A stretch of 64,000 nt of DNA from Nonlabens sp. MB-3u-79 (GCF_002831625.1 NZ_CP025116.1:1364001-1428000); one strand, 5' to 3'; shown: positions 18,338 to 26,791, counted from the stretch's first letter. The notes: generated by a model from the letters alone, not told the origin. Numbers and translations: made by a program.

Positions 18338-19940
18338 AGAAAATGAAATTGAACTCGAACTCGAATCTGAACTCGAACTTGAACTTGAAAAAAGGAGTAA
18401 AACTCCTTCCCTTGAGGGAAGGTTGGGATGGGTGTTGCGGTAATAATAAGGTGGAGGAAGTATAAACAGATTCCGCATCAAGTGCGGAATGACAAGACAC
18501 AAATAGATTCTGCATCAAGTGCGGATAGGCAATTGAAGAAAAGTGTAGCTTCCACCCTTTAGGGCAGGGGAAAGAAGCGGTAAAATGAAAATGAACTCGA
18601 ATTTGAACTCGAACTCGAACTCGAACTTGAATCCACTCTAAAAAGCCATTATAAAGAAAATAACGGTCCTTTCCTTTGGAAAGGATTTAGGATAGGCCAG
18701 AGAACTCGAACTCGAATCTGAACTCGAACTTGAACTTGAAAAAAGGAGTAAAACTCCTTCCCTTGAGGGAAGGTTGGGATGGGTGTTGGGATGTAGATCA
18801 GATGGAGATAGTAACATCCGATTCCGCTCGACAGCGGAATGACAATTGAATAAAAGTAGCTTCCACCCTTTAGGGCAGGGGAAAGAAGCGGTAAATTGAA
18901 CTCGAACTCGAACTCGAACTTGAACTTGAATCCACTCTAAAAAGCCATTATAAAGAAAATAATGGTCCTTTCCTTTGGAAAGGATTTAGGATAGGCCAGA
19001 GGACTCGAACTCGAATCTGAACTCGAATCTGAACTCGAACTTGAACTTGAAAAAAGGAGTAAAACCCCTTCCCTTGAGGGAAGGTTGGGATGGGTGTTGC
19101 GGTAATAATAAGGTGGAGGAAGTATAAACAGATTCCGCATCAAGTGCGGAATGACAAGACACAAATAGATTCTGCATCAAGTGCGGATAGGCAATTGAAT
19201 AAAAGTGTAGCTTCCACCCTTTAGGGCAGGGGAAAGAAGCGGTAAATTGAACTCGAACTTGAACTCGAACTCGAACTTGAATCCACTCTAAAAGCCATTA
19301 TAAAGGAAATAGCGGTCCTTTCCTTTGGAAAGGATTTAGGATAGGCCAGAGAACTCGAACTCGAACTTGAACTTGAAAAAAGGAGTAAAATTCCTTCCCT
19401 CGAGGGAAGGTTGGGATGGGTGTTGCTGTGTTTGTTAGATCGATAAAGTATAAATAGATTCCGCATCAAGTGCGGAATGACAATTAAAACTCAAGCTTCC
19501 ACCCATTAGGGCTCGGGAAAGAAGCGGTAAAATGAAATCGAACTCGAACTTGAAAACTCCTTCCCTCGAGTGTATTCTCAAAAGTCATTATAAAGGAAAT
19601 AGCGGTCCTTTCCTTTGGAAAGGATTTAGGATAGGCCAGAGAACTCGAACTTGAATCTGAACACGAACTCGAATTCGAACTTGAAAAAAGGAGTAAAACT
19701 CCTTCCTTCGAGGGAAGGTTGGGATGGGTGTTGCTGTGTTGATGAGATAGAGATAGTAACATCCGATTCCGCTCTACAGCGGAATGACAATTGAATAAAA
19801 GTAGCTTCCACCCTTTAGGGCAGTGGAAAGAAGCGGTAAAATGAAATTGAATGTATTCTCAAAAGCCATTATAAAGGAAATAGCGGTCCTTTCCTTTGGA
19901 AAGGATTTAGGATAGGCCAGAGGACTCGAACTCGAATCTG
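18338..19940. repeat. Mosaic intergenic repeat cluster C
   Basis: A 1.6 kb gene-free stretch made of the same blocks as clusters A and B: at least five hexamer tracts with a GAATCT variant, five GGTCCTTTCC/GGAAAGGA blocks, five CTTCCCT.GAGGGAAG hairpins and a run of ATTCCGC hairpins. Two of the last (about 18821, 19764) are the variant ATTCCGCTC(G/T)ACAGCGGAAT. A composite of about 440 bp is repeated in tandem (starting near 18350, 18715 and 19010) with nearly identical sequence, so cluster C grew by tandem duplication. Confidence 0.9.
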
Positions 19941-19946
19941 AAAGCT

Positions 19947-21047
19947 TTACCCCAAAACACCTTTTTGCTTGTTGTAAAAAGCATCGGCTTGTTTTTGCAA
20001 GAGTTCTCTGGCTATTTTTTTCTTATACTCATAAAGTTCGTCCTCATTTGCGATGTCCTTATAGACTCGGTTGTTGAGCTCTTTGTCGGTTTGCACGAGT
20101 ATGCTTTGCTGTTGTTTTTGCTGGATGACCCAGGAAAGAATCAGGTCCTCGCGTTCTGCAAATTTGTAATCATATGCTCCTCGTGGTGCGATTAATTTTG
20201 CAATTATAGGCGAGGTCTCTATGGCTAGAAAGAGCAAGAAGATAAAGAATGAGGTGATAAAAGGCAATTTGTTCAACGCCTCAATACGCGCCATCAATCC
20301 GTCAAAGTTTTCGATGATGGGTTGGGATGCTGCAAGCTGTGCGGTCTCACGAGTCTTTAAGTCGGCTAGCTGGAGTTCTATGGCTGCTATTTTCTCCGTA
20401 TTAATGCTTGTTAATTCTTTAAAATCTGCCTGTGCGGCGTCGTGTTTTTCTCGTTTTTCTTTATAGACAGGCCCTTTTCCTAATTTATTGGTTCCCGATG
20501 TTCCTTCAGCTTCTGTAATATAGGTGGTGTAAAGGGCGTCTACTTCTGCTTTTTTTGTGCTGATTTCAGATTTTAATTCTTGTATCGCTTTCGCGAAAGC
20601 GGACTCCTCAACAGCAAATAACGCCCCTACTTGCTCTTGATTTTCTAGGGTCATTGCGTTTTTCTCTTCCAGTAATACCTGATCGATCTCTTTTTCAAAA
20701 ATCTTTAATTCCAAAGGTTTTGAAATCACCATAGCAATAATAATTGCCAAAACAATACGTGGGAGAGCCTGCCAAAATTCGTTGATTTTGCGATCGCTTT
20801 TTTTCAGTGTGGAAACAATGTAGCGATCCAGATTAAAGATCAATAATCCCCATACAAGACCTAAAGCAATAGCCATCCAGTAGCTGTCAAAAACGGTATA
20901 TAAGGCATAACTCGCAGCAAAAAATGCCATCAATGCGGTAAAGAATACGGTGGCGCCTATACCAGCATACTTATTACGCTCGCCAGCATGGCACTCGTCA
21001 AGCAATGGAGCATCAGCACCGCTACAAAAGATGAAAAAAGACTGCAT
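19947..21047 (-). CDS. DUF4407 membrane protein
   Basis: Membrane protein of the DUF4407 family, 366 aa. It opens with SGADAPLLDECHAGERNKYAGIGATVFFTALMAFFAA, typical of the family, with about four helices up to residue 120, a long predicted coiled coil (about 130-240, rich in Glu/Lys/Ala) and a last helix near 255-275 (LPFITSFFIFLLFLAIETSPI). Function of the family is unknown. The palindrome at 20586 writes AFAKA in the coiled coil. The gene is bracketed by repeat material in opposite orientations (cluster C on one side, 21121-21160 on the other). Confidence 0.85.
   Translation of the reverse strand: MQSFFIFCSGADAPLLDECHAGERNKYAGIGATVFFTALMAFFAASYALYTVFDSYWMAIALGLVWGLLIFNLDRYIVSTLKKSDRKINEFWQALPRIVLAIIIAMVISKPLELKIFEKEIDQVLLEEKNAMTLENQEQVGALFAVEESAFAKAIQELKSEISTKKAEVDALYTTYITEAEGTSGTNKLGKGPVYKEKREKHDAAQADFKELTSINTEKIAAIELQLADLKTRETAQLAASQPIIENFDGLMARIEALNKLPFITSFFIFLLFLAIETSPIIAKLIAPRGAYDYKFAEREDLILSWVIQQKQQQSILVQTDKELNNRVYKDIANEDELYEYKKKIARELLQKQADAFYNKQKGVLG
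20586..20601. repeat. CGCTTTCGCGAAAGCG palindrome, copy 5
   Basis: Perfect copy in the DUF4407 gene; on the coding strand it reads Ala-Phe-Ala-Lys-Ala within the coiled coil. Confidence 0.9.
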
Positions 21048-21120
21048 AAGAATGGTTTAGAAAGGGATTGTAACTTAATAAACGTCAAATGCATAGAATT
21101 GTTACAGTTTTGAACTGAAA

Positions 21121-21190
21121 CTTCAACTTAAGTTCGAGTTCGAGTTCAGATTCATACGTTCATTCCGCTGCATAGCAGCATCGGCTTAAT
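21121..21190. repeat. Mosaic repeat fragment D, inverted
   Basis: AAGTTCGAGTTCGAGTTCAG is the reverse complement of the hexamer tract seen in clusters A-C and is followed by a decayed CATTCCGCTGCATAGCAG hairpin. It is the only copy here in this orientation. Confidence 0.75.
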
Positions 21191-21221
21191 TCATTCTAGG
21201 AGCTGGTCGATAGGGTTGGAA

Positions 21222-21254
21222 CAAACAAAAGCCATAGTTCAATGGCTTTTGTTT
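21222..21254 (-). terminator. Terminator after the blaR1-like gene
   Basis: Inverted repeat AAAAGCCAT / ATGGCTTTT with A and T tracts on the two sides, 48 bp beyond the blaR1-like stop; usable from both sides. Confidence 0.75.
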
Positions 21255-21302
21255 AAAAATGATAAAGGATGAGGTGTTTTTAGTCTTTGGGATGCATTGG
21301 AA

Positions 21303-23621
21303 TTAACAACCACGTTTTTTAATTTCTTCTGGACCTACGATCACATCATAGGTGTTGATCATCATAGCAGCTTTGTTATCTATGTTGTCCAAATAGACAT
21401 TCCAGTGTTCATTTTTTGCTACTATTAATAAGGCTTCTCGATAATTCAAAATATGTCCATCTACGTAATACACATATTTTTCTTTGTTGATGTTGATGAC
21501 ATCGATAGGGTCACCTATCATTCTTAGTTTCTTTTGTGGCGTTATAATCGATCCTACTTTCTTGTTAGATTTACTGATGATAAAGCTTGAAGTGTTTTTC
21601 TCAGGATCAATTGTTTGAAAAAATTTGGAGTACATCCGACTTAAAGTTTCTTTTGACATTTTTAGGGAACTGTCGTTGAAGAATGCTAAGGTGTGTTCAT
21701 TTCCATTTTGAGTGATAAGGTCAAACGGAATTTCGTTATTGTTTTTGATTAAAGTTTCTACCTCCGCAAGAGTTACCTGCTTCCGATTGATTTCAAACTT
21801 TACTGGCTTTTCTTGACGTAACGCCGCCATTAAAAAAGCTTTTCTGATGGAAAGGTCAGTAGGTTCTTTTTTTGACGTTGCAGCAGGTCGCGATTCTAAT
21901 GAATTAGTGGTGATATAGGTGTAATTTTCACCTTTGATCTTTTTTACTTCTAAAGAAGTTATCGACTTACCGTCTTTAATATTCTCATACTCTTCTTCGG
22001 TGATCTGTTTGCCGTTTAAATAAATGTTCGAATTGTCAACAACCGATTTCTTTGAACTAGCAGTGCTTTTTTCCAAGATAGTTTCAACAGCTTCCCAATT
22101 GCTATCGTTTATTCCAACACTGTTATCATTGGACTTGGTGTACATTTTCAACGAATTCACTCCGTTGACCGGCATGATTTGCACGCCATTGTTTCCGTTC
22201 TTTTTGATAAATGCTTTTGCTTTTTCTGCAGTTACCTTTTTATCATCAATGTAGTAGTGGATGTTATCACCAGCATTTTCAATATAATCTAAAGGACTCG
22301 CTGGTGGCGGTGGTGGCGGAAGGTCTTCTTCTTTAATATATTCTACAGTCTTGCCTTTAACGTCTATTTTATTTCCCCAACGATCGTAAAAAGCTTGGTC
22401 ACCTTCTTTCAAAGTATAATAATAGATCTTTCCATCCACTTTTATATATCCAAAATCTTTAGACGGTGCTGCCGGCGGTGGTGGTGGTGGAATTTGACCT
22501 GCTCTAATATCATTTTCCCAATTTAAATAAGGCCATGGTTCATTTTCAGCGCGTTGTTTTTCATTCATAGAATTAAAAATGATTTGCATGCGTTTTGTGT
22601 CTTCATTAAAAAGTACGACATGACCATTTTCCTTTATAAATTCTTGATGTCTCTTAGCTAGAAAATTATACTCTTTTATGTCTTTTGAGGTCAGATTTTC
22701 TAGAACTTCAATGACTTCGATTACTTCTGGTTGTTCTACTATTTCAATGATTTCTTCTACTTCTTGAAATTCGGTTTCCTCCTTACCACAACTCATAACG
22801 AGTAAAGCAAGAACAGGAATAAGCGCTAGACTTCTTAAGAGGAGGCTTATAGGTGACGTACGTATTTTCATAATATGAAATCTTTTTTTAATGATGGGAA
22901 ACGTAAAGGTGTTTGCCATGGCTTGTTGGTAACTGGTCGTGGCGTGATCTAACAATATTTGTTGGTAGGCTGTGGTAGAAATACCTTGATTTAATACAGA
23001 TCGATCTGCAAGGAATTCATGATTCAATTTCATAGAATACCTAATAAGATATAGCAGCGGATTGAACCAAAGCAAAACCATAAGCAGTTCAATAAACAAG
23101 ATGTCCAGCGAGTGCTTTTGATCTAAATGTGCTTTTTCATGCTCCAAAACTACGGTAGGAATTTTGTTAGATTCATGATCTTTTTTAGAGACAAAAATGC
23201 GTTTGAGAAATGAATGAGGTATGGTAAGTTGATGGCGCAGTATAAGCTGGTAGGTTTTGTAGGAACTGATCTCGTCTTCTTGTTGGATTCTAAAGGAATT
23301 CAAGTTTTTACCAAACCTCCATATCATAATCGCAAGACCTATGGTATAAACGGCTAGCATTACATACAACCAATTCACTTCCAAAGCTGGTTCTTGCGAC
23401 GCACTCTCTGCCATATTCAATTCATAAGCCGCAAAAGGCGTTTCTTGAATAGGAATCACAATAGTTTCTACCACTATAAATGGAATACATAAGGAAACCA
23501 TCAAGGCACCAAGTAAATACCACCTTTTAAAGGCATGCCAGGACGTATTTTCTAGCAATAACTTATAAGCGAGCCAGAGAACAAAAAGACAAACAGAGGA
23601 GTTGATTAAGAAATGTTCCAT
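21303..23621 (-). CDS. M56 family (BlaR1/MecR1-like) membrane metallopeptidase with long C-terminal domain
   Basis: Transmembrane sensor protease, 772 aa. Four N-terminal helices, with a cytoplasmic gluzincin site HEKAH at 161-165 and the following LNHEFLADRSVL (third ligand Glu region). In the known pathway such proteases cleave or inactivate a BlaI repressor on stimulation, and a BlaI gene lies 2 bp upstream. After a fifth helix ending in MSCGKEE (about 262-278) comes a periplasmic part of roughly 490 aa. It is not a penicillin-binding domain: it has two six- or seven-Pro tracts and several repeats of the kind yy.dGk.vt.eea (IHYYIDDKKVTAEKA, IYLNGKQITEEEY, YYVDGHILNYREA). The signal sensed is unknown. 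Confidence 0.88.
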   Translation of the reverse strand: MEHFLINSSVCLFVLWLAYKLLLENTSWHAFKRWYLLGALMVSLCIPFIVVETIVIPIQETPFAAYELNMAESASQEPALEVNWLYVMLAVYTIGLAIMIWRFGKNLNSFRIQQEDEISSYKTYQLILRHQLTIPHSFLKRIFVSKKDHESNKIPTVVLEHEKAHLDQKHSLDILFIELLMVLLWFNPLLYLIRYSMKLNHEFLADRSVLNQGISTTAYQQILLDHATTSYQQAMANTFTFPIIKKRFHIMKIRTSPISLLLRSLALIPVLALLVMSCGKEETEFQEVEEIIEIVEQPEVIEVIEVLENLTSKDIKEYNFLAKRHQEFIKENGHVVLFNEDTKRMQIIFNSMNEKQRAENEPWPYLNWENDIRAGQIPPPPPPAAPSKDFGYIKVDGKIYYYTLKEGDQAFYDRWGNKIDVKGKTVEYIKEEDLPPPPPPASPLDYIENAGDNIHYYIDDKKVTAEKAKAFIKKNGNNGVQIMPVNGVNSLKMYTKSNDNSVGINDSNWEAVETILEKSTASSKKSVVDNSNIYLNGKQITEEEYENIKDGKSITSLEVKKIKGENYTYITTNSLESRPAATSKKEPTDLSIRKAFLMAALRQEKPVKFEINRKQVTLAEVETLIKNNNEIPFDLITQNGNEHTLAFFNDSSLKMSKETLSRMYSKFFQTIDPEKNTSSFIISKSNKKVGSIITPQKKLRMIGDPIDVININKEKYVYYVDGHILNYREALLIVAKNEHWNVYLDNIDNKAAMMINTYDVIVGPEEIKKRGC

Positions 23622-23623
23622 GA

Positions 23624-23989
23624 TTACTTATTTTCAATTTGACGGTCTATGATCTTCCTTAATTCTTCCAGTTCTTTTTTACTTAAATCGGTTTCTTTAG
23701 TAAAGAAAGAAGCAAATTGTGCAGAGCTGTCATTAAAGAAATTTTTAATCAGGCCATTGACATGCTTGGAGAAGTAGTCGCTTTTTTTAACAAGTGGCTT
23801 GTACTGTCGGCTTTTACCGAACAGTTCATAACCTACAAAACCTTTATCTGTCATGCGTTTTAACAGGGTTGCAATGGTAGTGGTAGCAGGTTTGGGATCA
23901 GGGTATGCTTCAAGGAGGTCTTTCATAAAAGCTTTTTCTAGCTTCCATAAATGACTCATAAGATCTTCTTCAGTTTTTGACAATTTCAT
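23624..23989 (-). CDS. BlaI/MecI/CopY-family transcriptional repressor
   Basis: Winged-helix repressor, 121 aa, full length for the family. The N-terminal domain MKLSKTEEDLMSHLWKLEKAFMKDLLEAYPDPKPATTTIATLLKRMTDKGFV contains the recognition helix ATTTIATLLKRM. The C-terminal dimerisation helices (STAQF-like SSAQFASFFTKETDLSKKELEEL) are present. It is the first gene of a two-gene operon with the M56 sensor. Two 14-bp dyads of the BlaI-operator type lie on its own promoter, so autorepression is likely. No beta-lactamase gene is nearby, so the regulated function is probably cell-envelope related rather than resistance. Confidence 0.92.
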   Translation of the reverse strand: MKLSKTEEDLMSHLWKLEKAFMKDLLEAYPDPKPATTTIATLLKRMTDKGFVGYELFGKSRQYKPLVKKSDYFSKHVNGLIKNFFNDSSAQFASFFTKETDLSKKELEELRKIIDRQIENK

Positions 23990-24171
23990 TTCTATGTTTT
24001 ATGCCTATTTAACTTTACTCTGTTGTATTAAATCGTTCGTTTTTCTATTTTTCTTCGTTAAAAAATAAAACCGTAGCTACTGCTATGCTTTAATTTTTTG
24101 TCTTGATAAATAAAAAAACGTTCCAATTTAATTTTACAACAGCACAAAATTAAATTGGCATAAGAACTAAC

Positions 24172-24212
24172 TCTACAAATGTAGAACAATATTTTAATTC
24201 TACAAGTGTAGA
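24172..24212 (-). promoter_or_regulatory. blaI promoter overlapped by two BlaI-type operator dyads
   Basis: Two perfect dyads, TCTACA AA TGTAGA (24172-24185) and TCTACA AG TGTAGA (24199-24212), have centres 27 bp apart. On the minus strand they cover a promoter of flavobacterial form: TTG (24203-24205), 19 nt, TACATTTG (24176-24183). One dyad sits on each promoter element. The gap 24000-24493 otherwise holds a palindrome copy, a terminator and no supported gene; the leader to blaI would be about 180 nt. Confidence 0.75.
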
Positions 24213-24308
24213 GCATTAAAAAGTAAAAAATAAAAATAAAAAGAAGTATAAGAACTGCTATTATATAAGGTTTTAAAATACTGAATACGATATGTTTAGG
24301 GCTGTTTT

Positions 24309-24324
24309 CGCTTTCGCGAAAGCG
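24309..24324. repeat. CGCTTTCGCGAAAGCG palindrome, copy 6
   Basis: Perfect copy in the intergenic stretch upstream of blaI, outside the operator region. Confidence 0.9.
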
Positions 24325-24424
24325 ATCAGGTAAAATGGTATAATAAAAGATATAGCGGAAAGCACGGTCACTGGATAATTCTAGGAGCGGTAGCGAAATG
24401 AATTTTCTAGTGAACTGCCCAAAA

Positions 24425-24456
24425 AAAAGTCCCACTCGATTATGAATGGGACTTTT
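24425..24456 (-). terminator. Terminator after the dipeptidase gene
   Basis: Ten-bp stem AAAAGTCCCA / TGGGACTTTT, 12-nt loop, A/T tracts on both sides, 38 bp beyond the dipeptidase stop. Confidence 0.8.
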
Positions 24457-24493
24457 GTAAATTTAAATTTAATAGCTCAAAGATAAATTGGTA

Positions 24494-25879
24494 TTACTTA
24501 CTCATCTCCGTAAAATGCTTATAAAAATGCGGAATCGTTTCAATTCCTTTTAGGTAATTCCAGATTCCGAAATGCTCGTTAGGAGAGTGGATGGCATCAC
24601 TGTCCAGTCCAAATCCCATAAGGATAGACTTAGAATCCAGTTCTTTTTCAAATAATGCAACTATAGGAATCGAGCCACCACTGCGCTGTGGGATAGGCGT
24701 CTTGCCAAAGGTATCTTCATAAGCGGCACTTGCTGCTTTATAGCCCAGACTATCAATAGGCGTCACATAAGCCGTTCCACCATGATGTGGTGTTACTTTT
24801 ACGGTTACGCTTGCTGGAGCGATGCTTTCAAAGTGTTTCTGAAACAATTCGGTGATTTCATGCCAGTTTTGGTCGGGAACCAGTCGCATGGATATTTTTG
24901 CATAGGCTTTACTGGCGATTACGGTTTTGGCGCCTTCGCCGGTGTAGCCGCCCCAAATCCCATTCACGTCTAAGGTAGGCCTAATGCTATTGCGTTCGTT
25001 AGTGGTATACCCTTTTTCACCATGTTCTTCAGCGATGTCTAGTGCTTTGTTGTAGGCTTTTTGAGAGAATGGCGCTTTGGCCATTTCGGCACGTTCTTCT
25101 TTACTGAGCTCTTCTACTTTATCATAGAACCCTGGAATGGTGATGTGATGGTTATCATCGTGGAGTTGGGCGATCATGTCGCACAATACATTGATAGGAT
25201 TTGCTACGGCACCACCATAAAGTCCGGAGTGCAAGTCGCGATTAGGTCCGGTTACTTCAACTTCTACATAGCTCAAACCACGCAGTCCTGTGGTGATGCT
25301 AGGGACGTCTTTAGAGATCATGCCCGTATCAGAAATCAAGATCACGTCGTTAGCTAGTTTTTCTCTATTGCGTTCTAGAAACCATCCTAAAGACTCGCTT
25401 CCCACTTCTTCTTCCCCTTCAATCATGAACTTAACATTACATGGCAGCTCGTTATTTGCCGTCATGTATTCCATAGCTTTTACGTGCATATACATTTGTC
25501 CTTTGTCATCACAAGCACCACGAGCAAATATGGCTCCGTCTGGATGAAGGGCTGTTTTTTTAATCACCGGCTCAAAAGGTGGGCTGTCCCATAAATTTAT
25601 AGGATCTGGTGGTTGTACATCGTAATGACCATAAACCAATACTGTAGGCAGGTTTTTATCTATTATTTTTTCACCGTAAACAATAGGGTAGCCTGGTGTT
25701 TCACATATTTCTACGTGGTCACAGCCGGCTTTTTTTAGGGATTCTTTAATCACTTCACTGGCTCTAATCACATCGTTTTTATGGGCAGGATCTGCGCTAA
25801 CAGATGGGATCTTAAGTAAGTCTATGAGTTCATTTATGAATCGATCTTTGTGCTGATCAACATAAGGTTTGGTATTCAT
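24494..25879 (-). CDS. M20-family dipeptidase
   Basis: Cytosolic metallo-dipeptidase of the M20 (CNDP/PepV-like) family, 461 aa. Di-zinc site residues are visible: GHYDVQPP (H85, D87), GACDDKGQ (D124), the IEGEEEVGS block (154-162, catalytic Glu and metal Glu), SDT (about 183) and a C-terminal His in IHSPNEHFG. The dimerisation or lid domain is in the middle (RDLHSGLYGGAVANP). Length and order match bacterial members acting on short peptides. It is a single-gene unit ended by a terminator, and its upstream neighbour tRNA-Leu is divergent. Confidence 0.92.
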   Translation of the reverse strand: MNTKPYVDQHKDRFINELIDLLKIPSVSADPAHKNDVIRASEVIKESLKKAGCDHVEICETPGYPIVYGEKIIDKNLPTVLVYGHYDVQPPDPINLWDSPPFEPVIKKTALHPDGAIFARGACDDKGQMYMHVKAMEYMTANNELPCNVKFMIEGEEEVGSESLGWFLERNREKLANDVILISDTGMISKDVPSITTGLRGLSYVEVEVTGPNRDLHSGLYGGAVANPINVLCDMIAQLHDDNHHITIPGFYDKVEELSKEERAEMAKAPFSQKAYNKALDIAEEHGEKGYTTNERNSIRPTLDVNGIWGGYTGEGAKTVIASKAYAKISMRLVPDQNWHEITELFQKHFESIAPASVTVKVTPHHGGTAYVTPIDSLGYKAASAAYEDTFGKTPIPQRSGGSIPIVALFEKELDSKSILMGFGLDSDAIHSPNEHFGIWNYLKGIETIPHFYKHFTEMSK

Positions 25880-25934
25880 TGTAATTGTATTTGAGGTAAA
25901 GATAAGAAAGGAGTAATTTTTATTTGATAAAGAA

Positions 25935-25964
25935 TTTGTAATATGTGAAAAGTATGTATATTTG
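25935..25964 (+). promoter_or_regulatory. tRNA-Leu promoter
   Basis: TTTG (25935-25938), 18 nt, then TATATTTG (25957-25964), matching the Bacteroidota -33/-7 consensus. Transcription would begin about 20 nt before the tRNA. Confidence 0.7.
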
Positions 25965-25990
25965 CCGTCCCAAATAGGGGTTATCAGTAA

Positions 25991-26072
25991 GCGGATGTGA
26001 TGGAACTGGTAGACATGCTAGACTTAGGATCTAGTGCTTCACGGCGTGCAGGTTCGATTCCTGTCATCCGCA
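25991..26072 (+). tRNA. tRNA-Leu(UAG)
   Basis: 82 nt with acceptor stem GCGGATG / CATCCGC, D-arm TGGAACTGGTAGACA, anticodon stem CTAGA / TCTAG with loop CTTAGGA (anticodon TAG at 26025-26027), a long variable arm, and T arm around GGTTCGATTCC. CCA is not encoded. The part from TTCACGG in the variable arm to the terminator occurs twice more downstream (26382 and 29273). Confidence 0.95.
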
Positions 26073-26081
26073 CATATTCTT

Positions 26082-26113
26082 AAAAGCTCTTCAGAAATGA
26101 AGGGCTTTTTTTA
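26082..26113 (+). terminator. Terminator after tRNA-Leu
   Basis: AAAAGCTCTTCA / TGAAGGGCTTTT around a GAAA tetraloop and followed by T residues. Confidence 0.85.
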
Positions 26114-26122
26114 TATTTGGTT

Positions 26123-26377
26123 ATGATATATAAAGTTTATGCAATTTCTAGTCTTACTAAAAACTATATATATGTGGGTTTTTCTACTGAACTCGAAGTA
26201 AGATTAAATAGGCATAATAAAGGTCTCAATAAAACTACGGCTTCATATGCCCCTTTCCGATTAATTTACTCAGAAGTAGTAGGAACATCAAGAGAGGAAG
26301 CACGATTTAGAGAAAAGTATTGGAAAAGTGGAACAGGTAAAAGAAAACTTAGAATTCTAAGAGATGAATTAGATTAA
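26123..26377 (+). CDS. Small GIY-YIG nuclease
   Basis: Stand-alone GIY-YIG endonuclease domain, 84 aa. VYAI (4-7) and YIYVG (17-21) correspond to the GIY and YIG strands, RLNRHNKG carries the conserved Arg, and REEARFREKYWKSG carries the conserved Glu. UvrC-like domains of this size are common as multi-copy genes in Bacteroidota and their role is unclear. The gene lies between the true tRNA-Leu 3' end and a second copy of that 3' end, and its stop codon is only 6 bp before the copy. A TTG at 26117 is an alternative start. Confidence 0.85.
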   Translation: MIYKVYAISSLTKNYIYVGFSTELEVRLNRHNKGLNKTTASYAPFRLIYSEVVGTSREEARFREKYWKSGTGKRKLRILRDELD

Positions 26378-26484
26378 TATTTCACGGCGTGCAGGTTCGA
26401 CCTGCCTGTCGTGCCTCTGGCAGGCAGGTTCCTGTCATCCGCACATATTCTTAAAAGCTCTTCAGAAATGAAGGGCTTTTTTTT
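26344..26484 (+). repeat. tRNA-Leu tail repeat, copy 2 (with GIY-YIG gene end)
   Basis: From 26382 this repeats the tRNA-Leu 3' half (TTCACGGCGTGCAGGTTCGA, then TTCCTGTCATCCGCA) and its terminator. In the T loop a 28-bp insert (26401-26428) with inverted ends CCTGCCTG / CAGGCAGG splits the tRNA sequence. The 5' part, 26344-26381, is the end of the GIY-YIG gene. The whole 141 bp recurs at 29237. The rest of the gap to 26791 contains only a decayed palindrome copy and AT-rich sequence. Confidence 0.92.
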
Positions 26485-26490
26485 AGTTCT

Positions 26491-26505
26491 CGCTTTCACG
26501 AAAGT
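26491..26505. repeat. Decayed CGCTTTC.CGAAAG palindrome
   Basis: CGCTTTCACGAAAGT differs from the common palindrome at two positions. Confidence 0.6.
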
Positions 26506-26791
26506 CTAAAAAAACGAATCATAAGATATCTATATGTTTTATCTCTTGTTTACAAGGCTCGATTATAAAATTTATAATTCGAATGATCGTTTACTACAGC
26601 CATGTAATTTAAGGCCCTCAATTGTTTCAGAAAGTGAAAGCAAAACCATAATATTGGATTATTAATAATGAAGTAGTAAGTTCATCTAACTTATGTTTCG
26701 AATGTTGAGTCAAACCGTTTTATGCTGTCTGACATGAAAAAACAGAGTTGTTTAAATGGAAGTTTCATTATTTTATTAAAAGGCCCAAAAC

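Noticed and set aside
9680..19940. Mosaic clusters as a CRISPR or integron array
   Set aside because: Blocks differ in length and sequence, spacing is irregular, and there is no integrase, attC-like core or cas gene.
24058..24435. 125-aa minus-strand frame upstream of blaI
   Set aside because: Covers the operator dyads, promoter, a palindrome and a terminator; the composition is that of AT-rich intergenic DNA.
26378..26450. Second functional tRNA-Leu gene
   Set aside because: Only the 3' half is present and the T loop is interrupted by a 28-bp insert; it cannot fold as a tRNA. The same holds for the copy at 29273.
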